NCBI GenBank assembly: GCA_910586705.1
Contig: CAJUJK010000004.1
Coordinates: 48,333-112,332, forward strand
Length of the DNA: 64,000 nucleotides
Direction of reading: 5' to 3'
Source of the DNA: an uncultured Lachnospiraceae bacterium
Lineage (GTDB): Bacteria > Bacillota > Clostridia > Lachnospirales > Lachnospiraceae
Shown: positions 1 to 8,213 of the stretch, one piece after another
How positions within the stretch are numbered: the first letter of the stretch is position 1
Layout: the number at the start of each line of letters is the position of its first letter
Program-made: the position numbers and the translations under genes
The notes under the pieces: generated by a model
Told to the model about the DNA's origin: nothing
Databases searched by the model: none
The model's input: the letters and a program-made list of their open reading frames with translations, nothing else

Positions 1-165
1 TTTTGCGAATCGGCACGGCGGAGTAGCGGGGCGAAAGCCCGGGATGAGCAAAAGGGAGCCGCGGAGCGGCGATTTTGCGAATCGGCACGGCGGAGTAGCG
101 GGGCGAAAGCCCGGGATGAGCAAAAGGCAGCTGCGAAGCAGCGATTTTGCGAATCGGCACGGCGG
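1..165. repeat. 72-bp tandem repeat, two full copies and a truncated third
   Basis: Copies run 1-72 and 73-144, and a third begins at 145 and breaks off near 165, next to the stop codon of the minus-strand DUF402 gene. Each unit holds a GGGC-GAAA-GCCC tetraloop hairpin and a second hairpin followed by GATTTTGCGAA. The second stem is GCCGC/GCGGC in copy 1 (58-62/66-70) and GCTGC/GCAGC in copy 2 (130-134/138-142), so the stem is kept by a paired C-to-T and G-to-A change. The period is 24 codons, so an open frame on the plus strand reads as a 24-residue repeat, but no ribosome binding site supports translation. The array may continue beyond the window start. Confidence 0.9.
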
Positions 166-166
166 A

Positions 167-643
167 TTATATATACTGCTCCAGCGGCTCCTGCAGTTTC
201 TCAAACCCGCCGTCGTAAATGATCTGCAGCAGCCGGCTGAGGGTCAGCAGCGCCTGTTTCAGCATGGCGTCGGTTAACAGTCCGGCGTCCTTCGCGGTGG
301 CAAGTTCGTCGATATCCACGACTTTCACGAAACCGTCGGGATAGATGATGACGTCCGCCAGCAGGTCGGTAATGATATATGTATCGGTGCCGGCGTCGTG
401 GTCGTAATCCACAATATCGCAGTACCAATACAGAAGAGAGCCGTTTTCGTCATAGAAACGGCTCACTTTTATGCCCTCCTGCAGGTAGTAGCAGGAGAGG
501 CCGTGATGCAGGTCTTTTCGGGGTTTCAATGTATTCCACGCAGTCACGATGATTTCTTCGTCGCGGTAAAGAAGCCTGTCGTCTTTTAACAGGACGCATT
601 CCTCCGGAATCAGTCTCTTGCGGTAAAGGATCGGATCTGCCAT
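167..643 (-). CDS. DUF402 family protein
   Basis: This 158-residue protein matches the DUF402 fold, known from nucleoside tri-/diphosphate phosphatases and FomD-like proteins. The central segment with WYCDIVDYDHD followed by TYIITDLLADVIIYPDG and a DIDEL acidic patch is the typical DUF402 core, whose acidic residues bind a divalent metal in characterised members. The start ATG at 641-643 is preceded by GAGGGGGAC on the minus strand. It stands alone, divergent from the ATP synthase operon, and its stop codon touches the tandem repeat at the window start. Substrate is unknown; nucleotide diphosphate or triphosphate hydrolysis is an inference from the family. Confidence 0.8.
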   Translation of the reverse strand: MADPILYRKRLIPEECVLLKDDRLLYRDEEIIVTAWNTLKPRKDLHHGLSCYYLQEGIKVSRFYDENGSLLYWYCDIVDYDHDAGTDTYIITDLLADVIIYPDGFVKVVDIDELATAKDAGLLTDAMLKQALLTLSRLLQIIYDGGFEKLQEPLEQYI

Positions 644-767
644 GTCTTGTCCCCCTCGGATACATTCTCTGAACCGGGCGAGCCGCCCGATTTGTTATTT
701 AACCGTACACCGCCGGAGGACAAATGTCAACGTTTCCCCCAAAATTTGCCCATTATTGAACTTGGTC

Positions 768-796
768 TGGACAAAAGTACCAAAAATGAGTATAAT
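768..796 (+). promoter_or_regulatory. Promoter of the ATP synthase operon
   Basis: A -35 TGGACA (768-773) and a perfect -10 TATAAT (791-796) are separated by 17 bp. Transcription would start near 803, about 40 nt before the first gene of the atp operon. This is among the best sigma-A-type promoters in the window, as expected for a highly expressed operon. Confidence 0.8.
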
Positions 797-845
797 TTTC
801 TTGTTAGGCTTTAGGGGAAATTCTGTGGATTGGGAAGGCGGTATT

Positions 846-1124
846 TTGAAGTATCAGAAAACTGTTTATCAGGCGTTAATGATGATCACACAGTTTGGCG
901 TCAACATGCTTGTTCCCATCTTTCTCTGTTCCTTTGCAGGGATGTTTCTGGACAGGAAACTTGGGACCAATGTCTGGATGGTGGCGCTTTTTTTCGTGGG
1001 TGCACTGGCAGGATTTACCAATGTGTTCCGGTTCGCGAGAAAGATTTACGAGACGCCGGCAAGGACGCGCAGGCGCAGTACACAGAAAAAAGAAGAGATG
1101 GAAGAGAATGAAAAGAAAGATTGA
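846..1124 (+). CDS. atpZ: AtpZ/AtpI-like ATP synthase accessory protein
   Basis: A small membrane protein at the head of the ATP synthase operon. From the TTG start at 846 (behind GGGAAGGCGG) it has 92 residues, with two hydrophobic helices: one through FGVNMLVPIFLCSFAGMFLD and one through WMVALFFVGALAGFTNVF. A basic and acidic tail follows. This two-helix hairpin with the FLDRKLGT link is the AtpZ/AtpI type, thought to help assemble the c-ring or carry Mg2+. An upstream extension in frame has no ribosome binding site and lies across the promoter, so it was not used; ATG at 879 is an alternative start. The gene overlaps the next by 17 bp. Confidence 0.8.
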   Translation: MKYQKTVYQALMMITQFGVNMLVPIFLCSFAGMFLDRKLGTNVWMVALFFVGALAGFTNVFRFARKIYETPARTRRRSTQKKEEMEENEKKD

Positions 1125-1521
1125 TCAGACGCTTTTGGAACTCTGGCTGGGCATTTTTGCCTACGGCGCTGTTTTTGAAATTGTGCTCTTGTTTTTTTCC
1201 AGAAACCCTGCCTACAGTATAGGGCTGTGGATCGGGGTATTTCTCGCCGCGGCAGGCGCGTTTCATATGTGGTGGTCCTTGGACAGGGGGCTTGACCTGC
1301 CGGAGAAGGAAGCCGTGAAGAGTCTGGGCGCGCAGAATATCATACGCTACGCGGTTCTCGTGCTTGTCATAGGAGCGCTTATGTTTGTGGATTTCGCGAA
1401 CCCGATTTTTGCGTTCTGCGGCTATATGGGCATGAAGGTGTCCGCCTATCTGAACCCGCTGATCCACAGGCTGCGGGCGGGAAAGAAGGAGCAGGAAATC
1501 TCGGACGGTACTGCTTTGTAA
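1108..1521 (+). CDS. atpI: ATP synthase subunit I
   Basis: This 137-residue membrane protein starts at ATG 1108 inside the end of the preceding gene and has four hydrophobic segments (roughly residues 10-30, 37-56, 72-95 and 100-118), the pattern of the ATP synthase I family. It comes immediately before atpB, the usual place for this assembly factor. Family members chaperone c-ring formation and are not part of the finished enzyme. The stop codon lies inside a hairpin (1518-1540), which suggests transcript processing or modest attenuation before the structural genes. Sequence conservation in this family is low, so the call leans on topology and position. Confidence 0.75.
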   Translation: MKRKIDQTLLELWLGIFAYGAVFEIVLLFFSRNPAYSIGLWIGVFLAAAGAFHMWWSLDRGLDLPEKEAVKSLGAQNIIRYAVLVLVIGALMFVDFANPIFAFCGYMGMKVSAYLNPLIHRLRAGKKEQEISDGTAL

Positions 1522-1540
1522 CGGCGCAGACCGCCGTTAC
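1518..1540 (+). promoter_or_regulatory. Intra-operon hairpin between atpI and atpB
   Basis: A perfect 9-bp stem, GTAACGGCG paired with CGCCGTTAC around loop CAGAC, covers the atpI stop codon. It is followed by AT-rich sequence without a solid T-run, so it is more likely an RNA processing or stability element, or a weak attenuator, than a full terminator. Confidence 0.6.
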
Positions 1541-1588
1541 ATGTTTTATATACTTTATACTTAATTACGTGTAGAAGGAGGTGAGAAG

Positions 1589-2308
1589 ATGGGACAGGGA
1601 ATTATGTTGTCCGGCGGTGCGGATATTGACTTTATGATTCACGGCGTTTTTTCCTATGAGCTTTTTGGGCAGACCGTGTGGATCACCACCACCCATGTGT
1701 GTGTGCTGATCGTCATGCTGGTAATCATAGGTTTCTGCATTGCGGCGAACCGTGTCGTTAAGCGCGCTTCGGATGTGCCAGGGACATTCCAGAACATTGT
1801 CGAGCTGGTGGTGGAAATGCTTGATAAGATGGTTGGCGGCGTTATGGGAAAATTCAGCCCGCAATTCCGTAACTACATCAGCACGATATTTATCTTTATC
1901 CTGCTGAGTAATATTTCGGGACTGTTCGGACTCAGACCGCCGACAGCGGACTATGGCGTGACGCTGCCCATGGGCGTTATGACGTTTGTACTGATCCACT
2001 TCAACAAGTTCAGGTACCAGAAGGTGAAAGGTGTGCTGGCGGGTTTATGCGACCCGTGGCCGATCTGGGCGCCGATCAATGTGATCGGTGATGTGGCGGT
2101 ACCGATCTCTTTGTCGCTGCGTCTGTTTGCAAACGTTTTGTCGGGCACAGTTATGATGGCTCTGGTGTATGCGCTCTTGTCGAAGATCGCGATTATCTGG
2201 CCGGCAGCGCTCCATGTGTACTTTGATCTGTTCTCGGGGGCGATCCAGACATATGTGTTCTGTATGCTGACCATGACGTACATCACGGATGCCTGCACGA
2301 CGGAGTAA
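1589..2308 (+). CDS. atpB: ATP synthase F0 subunit a
   Basis: The 239-residue a subunit forms the half-channels through which ions reach the rotating c-ring. It has five to six membrane helices. The essential arginine is R178 in SLSLRLFAN, followed by the conserved GAIQTYVF segment (Q220). PLSLRLFGN-type helix 4 and the C-terminal helix are both intact. The start ATG at 1589 follows AGAAGGAGGTGAG. The protein ends soon after the last helix (TYITDACTTE), as in many Firmicutes a subunits. It lies 40 bp before atpE. Confidence 0.96.
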   Translation: MGQGIMLSGGADIDFMIHGVFSYELFGQTVWITTTHVCVLIVMLVIIGFCIAANRVVKRASDVPGTFQNIVELVVEMLDKMVGGVMGKFSPQFRNYISTIFIFILLSNISGLFGLRPPTADYGVTLPMGVMTFVLIHFNKFRYQKVKGVLAGLCDPWPIWAPINVIGDVAVPISLSLRLFANVLSGTVMMALVYALLSKIAIIWPAALHVYFDLFSGAIQTYVFCMLTMTYITDACTTE

Positions 2309-2348
2309 GAAAAATATTTTTTATACAATCACAAGGAGGAAATCAAAA

Positions 2349-2606
2349 ATGGGAGAATTTAACAACAATTTTATTTTGGGATGTTCAGCAATCGGCGCGG
2401 GTCTTGCGGTTATCGCAGGTATCGGACCCGGTGTCGGTCAGGGTATTGCGGCTGGTCATGCGGCTGCTGCAGTTGGCAGAAATCCGGGCGCAAAGTCTGA
2501 CGTTACTTCCACGATGCTGCTGGGGCAGGCGGTTGCCGAGACCACAGGTCTGTACGGTCTGCTGATCGCTATGCTGCTGCTCTTCGTGAAACCCCTTCTT
2601 CCGTAA
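2349..2606 (+). CDS. atpE: ATP synthase F0 subunit c
   Basis: An 85-residue two-helix hairpin that oligomerises into the ion-driven rotor ring. The polar loop has RNPGA and the ion-binding carboxylate is E64 in helix 2. The ligand set Q31, E64, T65, T66 and Y69 (GPGVGQG and VAETTGLYG) resembles the Na+-binding pattern of the Ilyobacter tartaricus ring (Gln32, Glu65, Ser66, Thr67, Tyr70), so Na+ coupling is plausible, with Thr replacing Ser. The start is ATG 2349 behind AAGGAGG at 2333-2339; an upstream in-frame start lies inside atpB and was not used. An unusually long gap with a large hairpin separates it from atpF. Confidence 0.96.
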   Translation: MGEFNNNFILGCSAIGAGLAVIAGIGPGVGQGIAAGHAAAAVGRNPGAKSDVTSTMLLGQAVAETTGLYGLLIAMLLLFVKPLLP

Positions 2607-2620
2607 TTTTGTTACGGCAG

Positions 2621-2661
2621 GCATCAAGCCATTCCAGATCGCTGCGCGATGGGCCTGATGC
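2621..2661 (+). promoter_or_regulatory. Large hairpin in the 165-bp atpE-atpF gap
   Basis: GCATCAAGCC (2621-2630) pairs with GGCCTGATGC (2652-2661) with one mismatch. An inner stem ATCGC/GCGAT (638-642/646-650 of the 2-kb block) closes the loop. No T-run follows. Sitting right after atpE, it could protect the upstream message and help make the many c subunits needed. The rest of the gap shows no gene. Confidence 0.55.
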
Positions 2662-2771
2662 TCGGCATAATATAGGTGTTTTTACGGTCAGCGCAGCAAG
2701 TGCGCAGACCTGTGATGCACATTTAACAGTTGTGCAGACTTGTAATAAACAACGAAAGGGGGTACTAACGC

Positions 2772-3332
2772 TTGAGTACGACAGTTGCGAATTTGGCGCT
2801 GGCGTCCGCGGAGATGGCGCCGAGGCTGTTTGACCTCGACCTGCAGTTGATCGCGGATTCCGTGTTGATGATTATAGCTGTGTTCGCGCTCTTTCTGATC
2901 GCTTCCCATTTTCTGTTTAATCCCGTGCGGGATATGATGGAAAAGAGGCAGGAGCGCATCAAAAGCGAACTCGATACGGCGGCATCCGACATGGAAAATG
3001 CCAGAGCGCTGAAGGAAGAGTACGAGACGAAGCTGAAAGAAGTAGATAAAGAAGCGGAAGAAATTCTCGCGGAGGCGCGCAAGAAAGCGCTTGCGAACGA
3101 AAATAAGATCATCGCGGACGCGAAGGAGGAAGCTGCAAGGATTCTCGAGAGAGCCGGCGTGGAGGCGGAGCTTGAGAAGAAGAAAGCGGCTGATGAGGTG
3201 AAGCGCGAGATGGTTGTGCTTGCATCCATGATGGCTGCAAAGGTTGTGAACGCGGCGATTGACACCACTGTGCAGGACAGTCTGGTGGAAGAGACGCTTA
3301 AGGAAATAGGTGAGAGCACATGGCTAAGCTGA
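2772..3332 (+). CDS. atpF: ATP synthase F0 subunit b
   Basis: The peripheral stalk subunit b, 186 residues. One N-terminal membrane helix (about residues 28-48, LIADSVLMIIAVFALFLIASHF) is followed by the usual FNPVRDMMEKRQERI junction and a long charged coiled coil that reaches the F1 head. Translation starts at TTG 2772 behind AAAGGGGG; there is no better ATG upstream of the membrane helix. The end overlaps the start of atpH by 13 bp, suggesting translational coupling. Confidence 0.94.
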   Translation: MSTTVANLALASAEMAPRLFDLDLQLIADSVLMIIAVFALFLIASHFLFNPVRDMMEKRQERIKSELDTAASDMENARALKEEYETKLKEVDKEAEEILAEARKKALANENKIIADAKEEAARILERAGVEAELEKKKAADEVKREMVVLASMMAAKVVNAAIDTTVQDSLVEETLKEIGESTWLS

Positions 3333-3865
3333 TTTCAAAGACATACGGTGATGCGTTGTTTGAACTTGCGGTGGAAGAAGGTAAGATAGACGTCCTGTTG
3401 GAAGAAACCGTCCAGCTACAGAAAATCCTTGCGGAGAATGAGGATTTTGGCAGACTGATGAACCATCCGAAGATCATCAAGGAAGAGAAGATCGAGGTTG
3501 CGAAAACCGTGTTTGCCGGAAGGGTATCCGAGGAGCTGTTCGGGTTTCTCACTATCATTATCTCGAAAGACCGTTACAGGGAGATCGACGAGATCCTGAA
3601 ATATTTTGTCGCTAAGGTTAAGGAGTATAAGGGAATAGGCATCGCCACAGTGACGACAGCCGTTCCGCTTAAGGACAGTCAGTGTAAGGAAGTCGAGAAA
3701 AAACTGCTTGACACCACACGGTACCAGTCCATGGAGATCAGTTATGATGTGGACGCATCCCTGATCGGGGGCATGGTGATCCGGATCGGCGACAGAGTTG
3801 TTGACAGCAGCATCAGAACAAAACTGAGTGAGCTGCAGAAGGATCTGTTAAAAGTACAGATCTGA
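3320..3865 (+). CDS. atpH: ATP synthase F1 subunit delta
   Basis: The delta subunit (181 residues; OSCP family) joins the b stalk to the top of the alpha/beta hexamer. The N-terminal helical domain begins ISKTYGDALFELAVEEGK, and the C-terminal signature ends in DASLIGGMVIRIGDRVVDSSIRTKLSELQ, both typical. It overlaps the end of atpF and starts with ATG behind AGGTGAG. It is followed by a 39-bp gap before atpA. Confidence 0.94.
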   Translation: MAKLISKTYGDALFELAVEEGKIDVLLEETVQLQKILAENEDFGRLMNHPKIIKEEKIEVAKTVFAGRVSEELFGFLTIIISKDRYREIDEILKYFVAKVKEYKGIGIATVTTAVPLKDSQCKEVEKKLLDTTRYQSMEISYDVDASLIGGMVIRIGDRVVDSSIRTKLSELQKDLLKVQI

Positions 3866-3904
3866 GTGAGGTTATAGAAAAAAAGAGAAAGGTGCGTATG
3901 ATCC

Positions 3905-5410
3905 ATGAATTTAAGACCAGAAGAGATCAGTTCAGTCATTAAGGATCAGATTAAGAGATATGCCTCCGAGCTGGAAGTATCCGAGGTGGGTACGGTTATT
4001 CAGGTGGCGGACGGCATCGCTCGTGTGCACGGACTTGAGAATGCAATGCAGGGTGAGCTTCTGGAGTTCCCCGGCGAAGTTTACGGTATGATCCTGAACC
4101 TTGAGGAAGACAACGTTGGTGCGGTTCTGTTTGGTAACCAGCACAATATCAACGAGGGCGATACCGTAAAGACCACGGGGCGCGTGGTAGAGGTGCCTGC
4201 GGGCGACTGCATGCTCGGACGTGTCGTAAATGCTCTGGGACAGCCTATTGACGGCAAAGGTCCGATCCAGACTGACAAGTATCGTAAGATTGAAAGAGTT
4301 GCATCCGGTGTTATCACGAGAAAATCTGTGGACACACCGTTACAGACAGGTATCAAGGCGATCGACTCCATGGTGCCCATCGGAAGAGGACAGCGTGAGC
4401 TGATTATCGGCGACAGGCAGACAGGTAAGACGGCGATTGCCATTGATACGATCATTAACCAGAAGGGACAGGGCGTGAAATGTATCTACGTCGCTATCGG
4501 TCAGAAGGCTTCCACTGTCGCTTCCATTGTGAAAACTTTGACAGAGTACGGCGCGATGGCGTACACCACCGTGGTGGCGGCGACGGCAAGTGAGACGGCG
4601 CCCCTGCAGTATATCGCACCCTATTCCGGCTGTGCGATCGGTGAGGAATGGATGGAGAACGGCGAGGACGTACTGGTGGTTTACGACGACCTGAGCAAAC
4701 AGGCGGCTGCATACCGTACACTCTCCCTGCTCTTAAAGAGACCGCCCGGGCGTGAGGCGTATCCCGGCGATGTGTTCTATCTGCATTCCAGACTGCTTGA
4801 GCGCGCGGCGAGAATGAGTGAGGAGTACGGCGGCGGTTCGCTGACGGCGCTTCCGATCATCGAGACGCAGGCGGGCGACGTGTCGGCTTACATTCCGACG
4901 AACGTAATCTCCATCACAGACGGACAGATTTATCTGGAGACGGAGATGTTCAATTCCGGTTTCCGTCCGGCGGTAAACGCGGGTCTTTCCGTGTCCCGTG
5001 TAGGCGGCGCGGCACAGATTAAGGCGATGAAAAAGATTGCGGCGCCCATCCGTACAGAGCTTGCGCAGTACAGAGAGCTGGCGGCATTCTCCCAGTTCGG
5101 TTCCGAGCTTGACGCCGATACCAAGGAGAAGCTGGCGCAGGGTGAAAGAATCAAGGAAGTCCTGAAACAGCCGCAGTACAAGCCGATGCCGGTACAGTAT
5201 CAGGTTATCATCATCTATGTGGTGACGAACAAGTACCTGCTCGATGTGGCGGTTGAGGATATCACCAGATTTGAGACGGAGTTCTTTGAGTTCCTTGACA
5301 CGAAATATCCCGAGGTGCCGAACGCGATTGCGAAGAATAAAGAGATTAACGACGAGACAGACGCGAAGCTCAAGAAAGCCATTGAAGAATTCAAGGCGCA
5401 GTTTAAGTAA
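3905..5410 (+). CDS. atpA: ATP synthase F1 subunit alpha
   Basis: The 501-residue alpha subunit binds nucleotide without turnover and alternates with beta in the F1 hexamer. The Walker A motif is GDRQTGKT (169-176). LVVYDDLSKQA is the Walker B region, and RPPGREAYPGD and SVSRVGGAAQ are conserved catalytic-interface segments; the arginine finger lies in the latter. Length is normal for bacteria. The start ATG at 3905 follows GAAAGGTGCG. The gene is flanked closely by atpH and atpG. Confidence 0.98.
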   Translation: MNLRPEEISSVIKDQIKRYASELEVSEVGTVIQVADGIARVHGLENAMQGELLEFPGEVYGMILNLEEDNVGAVLFGNQHNINEGDTVKTTGRVVEVPAGDCMLGRVVNALGQPIDGKGPIQTDKYRKIERVASGVITRKSVDTPLQTGIKAIDSMVPIGRGQRELIIGDRQTGKTAIAIDTIINQKGQGVKCIYVAIGQKASTVASIVKTLTEYGAMAYTTVVAATASETAPLQYIAPYSGCAIGEEWMENGEDVLVVYDDLSKQAAAYRTLSLLLKRPPGREAYPGDVFYLHSRLLERAARMSEEYGGGSLTALPIIETQAGDVSAYIPTNVISITDGQIYLETEMFNSGFRPAVNAGLSVSRVGGAAQIKAMKKIAAPIRTELAQYRELAAFSQFGSELDADTKEKLAQGERIKEVLKQPQYKPMPVQYQVIIIYVVTNKYLLDVAVEDITRFETEFFEFLDTKYPEVPNAIAKNKEINDETDAKLKKAIEEFKAQFK

Positions 5411-5432
5411 AGCGTAGAAAGGGTGTGACGCT

Positions 5433-6299
5433 ATGGCCTCAATGAGAGACATTAAAAGGCGTAAAGGCAGTATTCAGAGTACACAGCAGATTACCAAAGC
5501 TATGAAACTCGTTTCTACCGTTAAACTGCAGAGGGCGAAACAGCGCGCAGAACAGTCGAAGGCATATTTTAACTGCATGTACGAGACGGTGACTTCCATG
5601 CTGGCAAAGACCGGCGGCTTAAACCATCCCTACCTGACGGCGGGGGAATCGCAGAAGAAGGCTGTGATCGTGATTACCTCCAACAGGGGTCTTGCGGGCG
5701 GCTATAATTCCAACGTTGTGAAGCTGATCACGAAGGGCGATTTTAAGAAGGAAGATCTGCGGATCTATGCAATCGGCAAGAAGGGCAGGGATGCCCTGAA
5801 CCGGGGTGGCTATGAGATTGTGGAGGAGGATTCCGACATTATCGAGGAGCCGTCCTATGTGGACGCGATGGCGCTGTGCAAGAGGCTGCTTGCCTCCTTT
5901 GCGGCGGGGGAGATCGGAGAGATTTATCTCGCCTATACGGGATTTAAGAATACGGTGGTTCATGTGCCGACGCTTCTTAAGCTTCTTCCCGTGGAGCCGG
6001 TGCAGGATGCGTCGGAGGAGACGCAGGGCACGGGCAGCAAAGCGCTGATGAACTTCGAGCCGGCGGACGATGAGGCGCTGGACATGATTATTCCGAAATA
6101 TGTCACCAGCCTGATTTACGGCGGTCTGGTAGAAGCGGTTGCGAGCGAAAACGGTGCGAGAATGCAGGCGATGGATTCCGCAACGAGCAATGCTGAGGAA
6201 ATGATAGATCACTTGTCGCTCCAGTACAACAGGGCGCGTCAGGGATCTATTACGCAGGAATTAACAGAAATTATTGCAGGTGCAAATGCAATATCTTAG
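5433..6299 (+). CDS. atpG: ATP synthase F1 subunit gamma
   Basis: The 288-residue gamma subunit is the central rotor shaft. The N-terminal helix carries the hallmark IKRRKGSIQSTQQITKAMKLVSTVKLQRA, and the C-terminal helix the hallmark NAEEMIDHLSLQYNRARQGSITQELTEIIAGANAIS. A central Rossmann-like part (ITSNRGLAGGYNSNV) is also present. It starts with ATG behind GAAAGGGTG, 22 bp after atpA. Confidence 0.97.
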   Translation: MASMRDIKRRKGSIQSTQQITKAMKLVSTVKLQRAKQRAEQSKAYFNCMYETVTSMLAKTGGLNHPYLTAGESQKKAVIVITSNRGLAGGYNSNVVKLITKGDFKKEDLRIYAIGKKGRDALNRGGYEIVEEDSDIIEEPSYVDAMALCKRLLASFAAGEIGEIYLAYTGFKNTVVHVPTLLKLLPVEPVQDASEETQGTGSKALMNFEPADDEALDMIIPKYVTSLIYGGLVEAVASENGARMQAMDSATSNAEEMIDHLSLQYNRARQGSITQELTEIIAGANAIS

Positions 6300-6339
6300 T
6301 TGCACATTACTGAAATACGATGAGTGAAAGGAAAAAGAG

Positions 6340-7746
6340 ATGGCAGAAGTAAAGACAAGTGAAAATCTTGGAAAGATCACTCAGATCATCGGCGCCGTAC
6401 TTGACATCAAATTTTCGACAGGCAGCCTGCCGGAGATTAATGACGCAATCAGAATCCCGCTTAAGACGGGCGGGGAACTGACTGTGGAAGTAGCGCAACA
6501 TCTGGGTGACGATACCGTCAGATGTATCTCCATGGGTCCCACGGACGGACTGGTGAGAGGCATGGATGCGGTTGCAACAGGCGCTCCCATCACGGTTCCT
6601 GTCGGAGAAAACACGCTGGGACGTATCTTTAACGTTCTGGGAGAACCGATTGACAATAAACCCGCTCCCACGGATGTGGGACATGAGCCGATCCACAGAC
6701 AGGCTCCGGCATTCGAGGAACAGTCCACGGCGACAGAGCTTCTGGAGACGGGTATCAAGGTCGTAGACCTGCTCTGCCCTTACCAGAAGGGGGGTAAGAT
6801 CGGCCTGTTCGGCGGCGCCGGCGTTGGAAAGACGGTGCTGATTCAGGAGCTGATCCGCAATATTGCGACTGAGCACAGCGGCTACTCCGTGTTTACCGGC
6901 GTGGGCGAGCGTACCAGAGAGGGTAACGACCTCTACCACGAGATGGAGGAATCCGGCGTTATCGACAAGACAACAATGGTGTTCGGACAGATGAACGAGC
7001 CGCCGGGAGCAAGAATGAGAGTGGGTCTGACAGGACTTACGATGGCGGAGTATTTCCGTGACAAGGGCGGCAAGGACGTGCTGCTTTTCATTGACAATAT
7101 CTTCCGTTTCACACAGGCAGGTTCCGAGGTGTCTGCGCTGTTGGGACGTATGCCTTCCGCCGTTGGTTATCAGCCTACGCTGCAGACGGAGATGGGCGCT
7201 TTGCAGGAGCGTATCACTTCCACAAAGAGCGGTTCCATCACTTCCGTGCAGGCGGTTTACGTGCCTGCGGACGACTTGACTGACCCGGCTCCGGCGACGA
7301 CATTCGCGCATCTGGACGCGACGACGACGCTGTCCCGTTCTATCGTGGAGTTAGGTATCTATCCGGCGGTTGATCCGCTTGAGTCCTCCTCCAGAATCCT
7401 CGACCCCAGAATTGTCGGGGAAGAGCACTATCTGGTGGCGAGAGGCGTGCAGGAGATTCTGCAGAAGTACAAGGAACTGCAGGATATCATCGCCATCCTC
7501 GGTATGGACGAACTTTCCGAGGAAGATAAGCTGGTGGTGGCACGTGCGAGAAGAATACAGAGATTCCTTTCCCAGCCCTTCCATGTGGCAGAGCAGTTTA
7601 CGGGAATGAGCGGTGTGTATGTGCCGATTTCCGAGACCATCCGTGGCTTTAAGGAGATTCTTGACGGCAAACATGACGATATTCCGGAAAGCTATTTCCT
7701 GAATGCGGGAAGCATCGATGACGTAGTGGCACGCGTGAAGAAGTAA
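6340..7746 (+). CDS. atpD: ATP synthase F1 subunit beta
   Basis: The catalytic beta subunit, 468 residues. Walker A is GGAGVGKT (158-165), followed by GERTREGNDLY with the catalytic glutamate, the LLFIDNIFRFTQAGSEVSALLGR Walker B segment and the DELSEED lever motif (DELSEED, near residue 389). All catalytic residues seen are intact. A short gap with a GAAAGGAAAAAGAG ribosome binding site separates it from atpG, and atpC follows after 44 bp. Confidence 0.98.
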   Translation: MAEVKTSENLGKITQIIGAVLDIKFSTGSLPEINDAIRIPLKTGGELTVEVAQHLGDDTVRCISMGPTDGLVRGMDAVATGAPITVPVGENTLGRIFNVLGEPIDNKPAPTDVGHEPIHRQAPAFEEQSTATELLETGIKVVDLLCPYQKGGKIGLFGGAGVGKTVLIQELIRNIATEHSGYSVFTGVGERTREGNDLYHEMEESGVIDKTTMVFGQMNEPPGARMRVGLTGLTMAEYFRDKGGKDVLLFIDNIFRFTQAGSEVSALLGRMPSAVGYQPTLQTEMGALQERITSTKSGSITSVQAVYVPADDLTDPAPATTFAHLDATTTLSRSIVELGIYPAVDPLESSSRILDPRIVGEEHYLVARGVQEILQKYKELQDIIAILGMDELSEEDKLVVARARRIQRFLSQPFHVAEQFTGMSGVYVPISETIRGFKEILDGKHDDIPESYFLNAGSIDDVVARVKK

Positions 7747-7790
7747 GGGTGCAGCTATGAGGATACCGGATAGCCGCAGGAGGTAAATAT

Positions 7791-8201
7791 ATGGCTGAGG
7801 ATAGCAGAAATTTTACATTAAAGATTATCACACCGGACAGAGTGTTCTTTGAGGATGAGGTGTCCATGGTGGAGTTTAACACAGTCGAGGGCGAGGTCGG
7901 CATTTATAGGGAGCATATCCCGATGACGATGATTGTTGCGCCCGGAATCCTTACGATCACGAAGGATCAGGAAGTGTCCGAAGCGGCTCTGCATGCGGGG
8001 TTTGCCGAGGTGCTGCCGGATCAGGTCACAGTGCTTGCTGAAATCATTGAGTGGCCTGATGAGATTGACGTGGAGCGCGCGGAGGAAGCCAAGTCCCGCG
8101 CCGAGGAGCGAATCAGGGAACATGCACCGGGAACAGATATGCGAAGGGCGGAGATGTCCTTGAAGAGAGCTGTGGCGAGGATAGAGACAGTGCACAAATG
8201 A
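7791..8201 (+). CDS. atpC: ATP synthase F1 subunit epsilon
   Basis: The 136-residue epsilon subunit has the N-terminal beta-sandwich (FTLKIITPDRVFFEDEVSMVEFNTVEGEVGIYREHIPM) and a C-terminal helical part rich in EEAKSRAEERI, so both domains remain. It caps the rotor and can inhibit ATP hydrolysis. The start ATG follows GCAGGAGG at 7777-7784. It is the last gene of the operon; a terminator hairpin follows after 12 bp. Confidence 0.95.
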   Translation: MAEDSRNFTLKIITPDRVFFEDEVSMVEFNTVEGEVGIYREHIPMTMIVAPGILTITKDQEVSEAALHAGFAEVLPDQVTVLAEIIEWPDEIDVERAEEAKSRAEERIREHAPGTDMRRAEMSLKRAVARIETVHK

Positions 8202-8213
8202 CAAGGTACTATG

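Noticed and set aside
1..165. CRISPR array
   Set aside because: Units are contiguous 72-bp copies with no unique spacers of constant length.
44..277. Small protein with a 24-residue repeat
   Set aside because: No ribosome binding site, and the frame runs antisense into the DUF402 gene; the hairpins explain the repeat better.
642..845. N-terminal extension of the first atp gene
   Set aside because: It spans the near-consensus promoter and has no ribosome binding site; TTG 846 gives the normal AtpZ length.
2765..3319. 184-residue minus-strand protein over atpF
   Set aside because: Serine/alanine-rich shadow of the atpF coiled coil; the + strand frame is the known gene.
6307..7311. 334-residue minus-strand protein over atpD
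   Set aside because: Reverse shadow of atpD with a low-complexity Arg/His composition.
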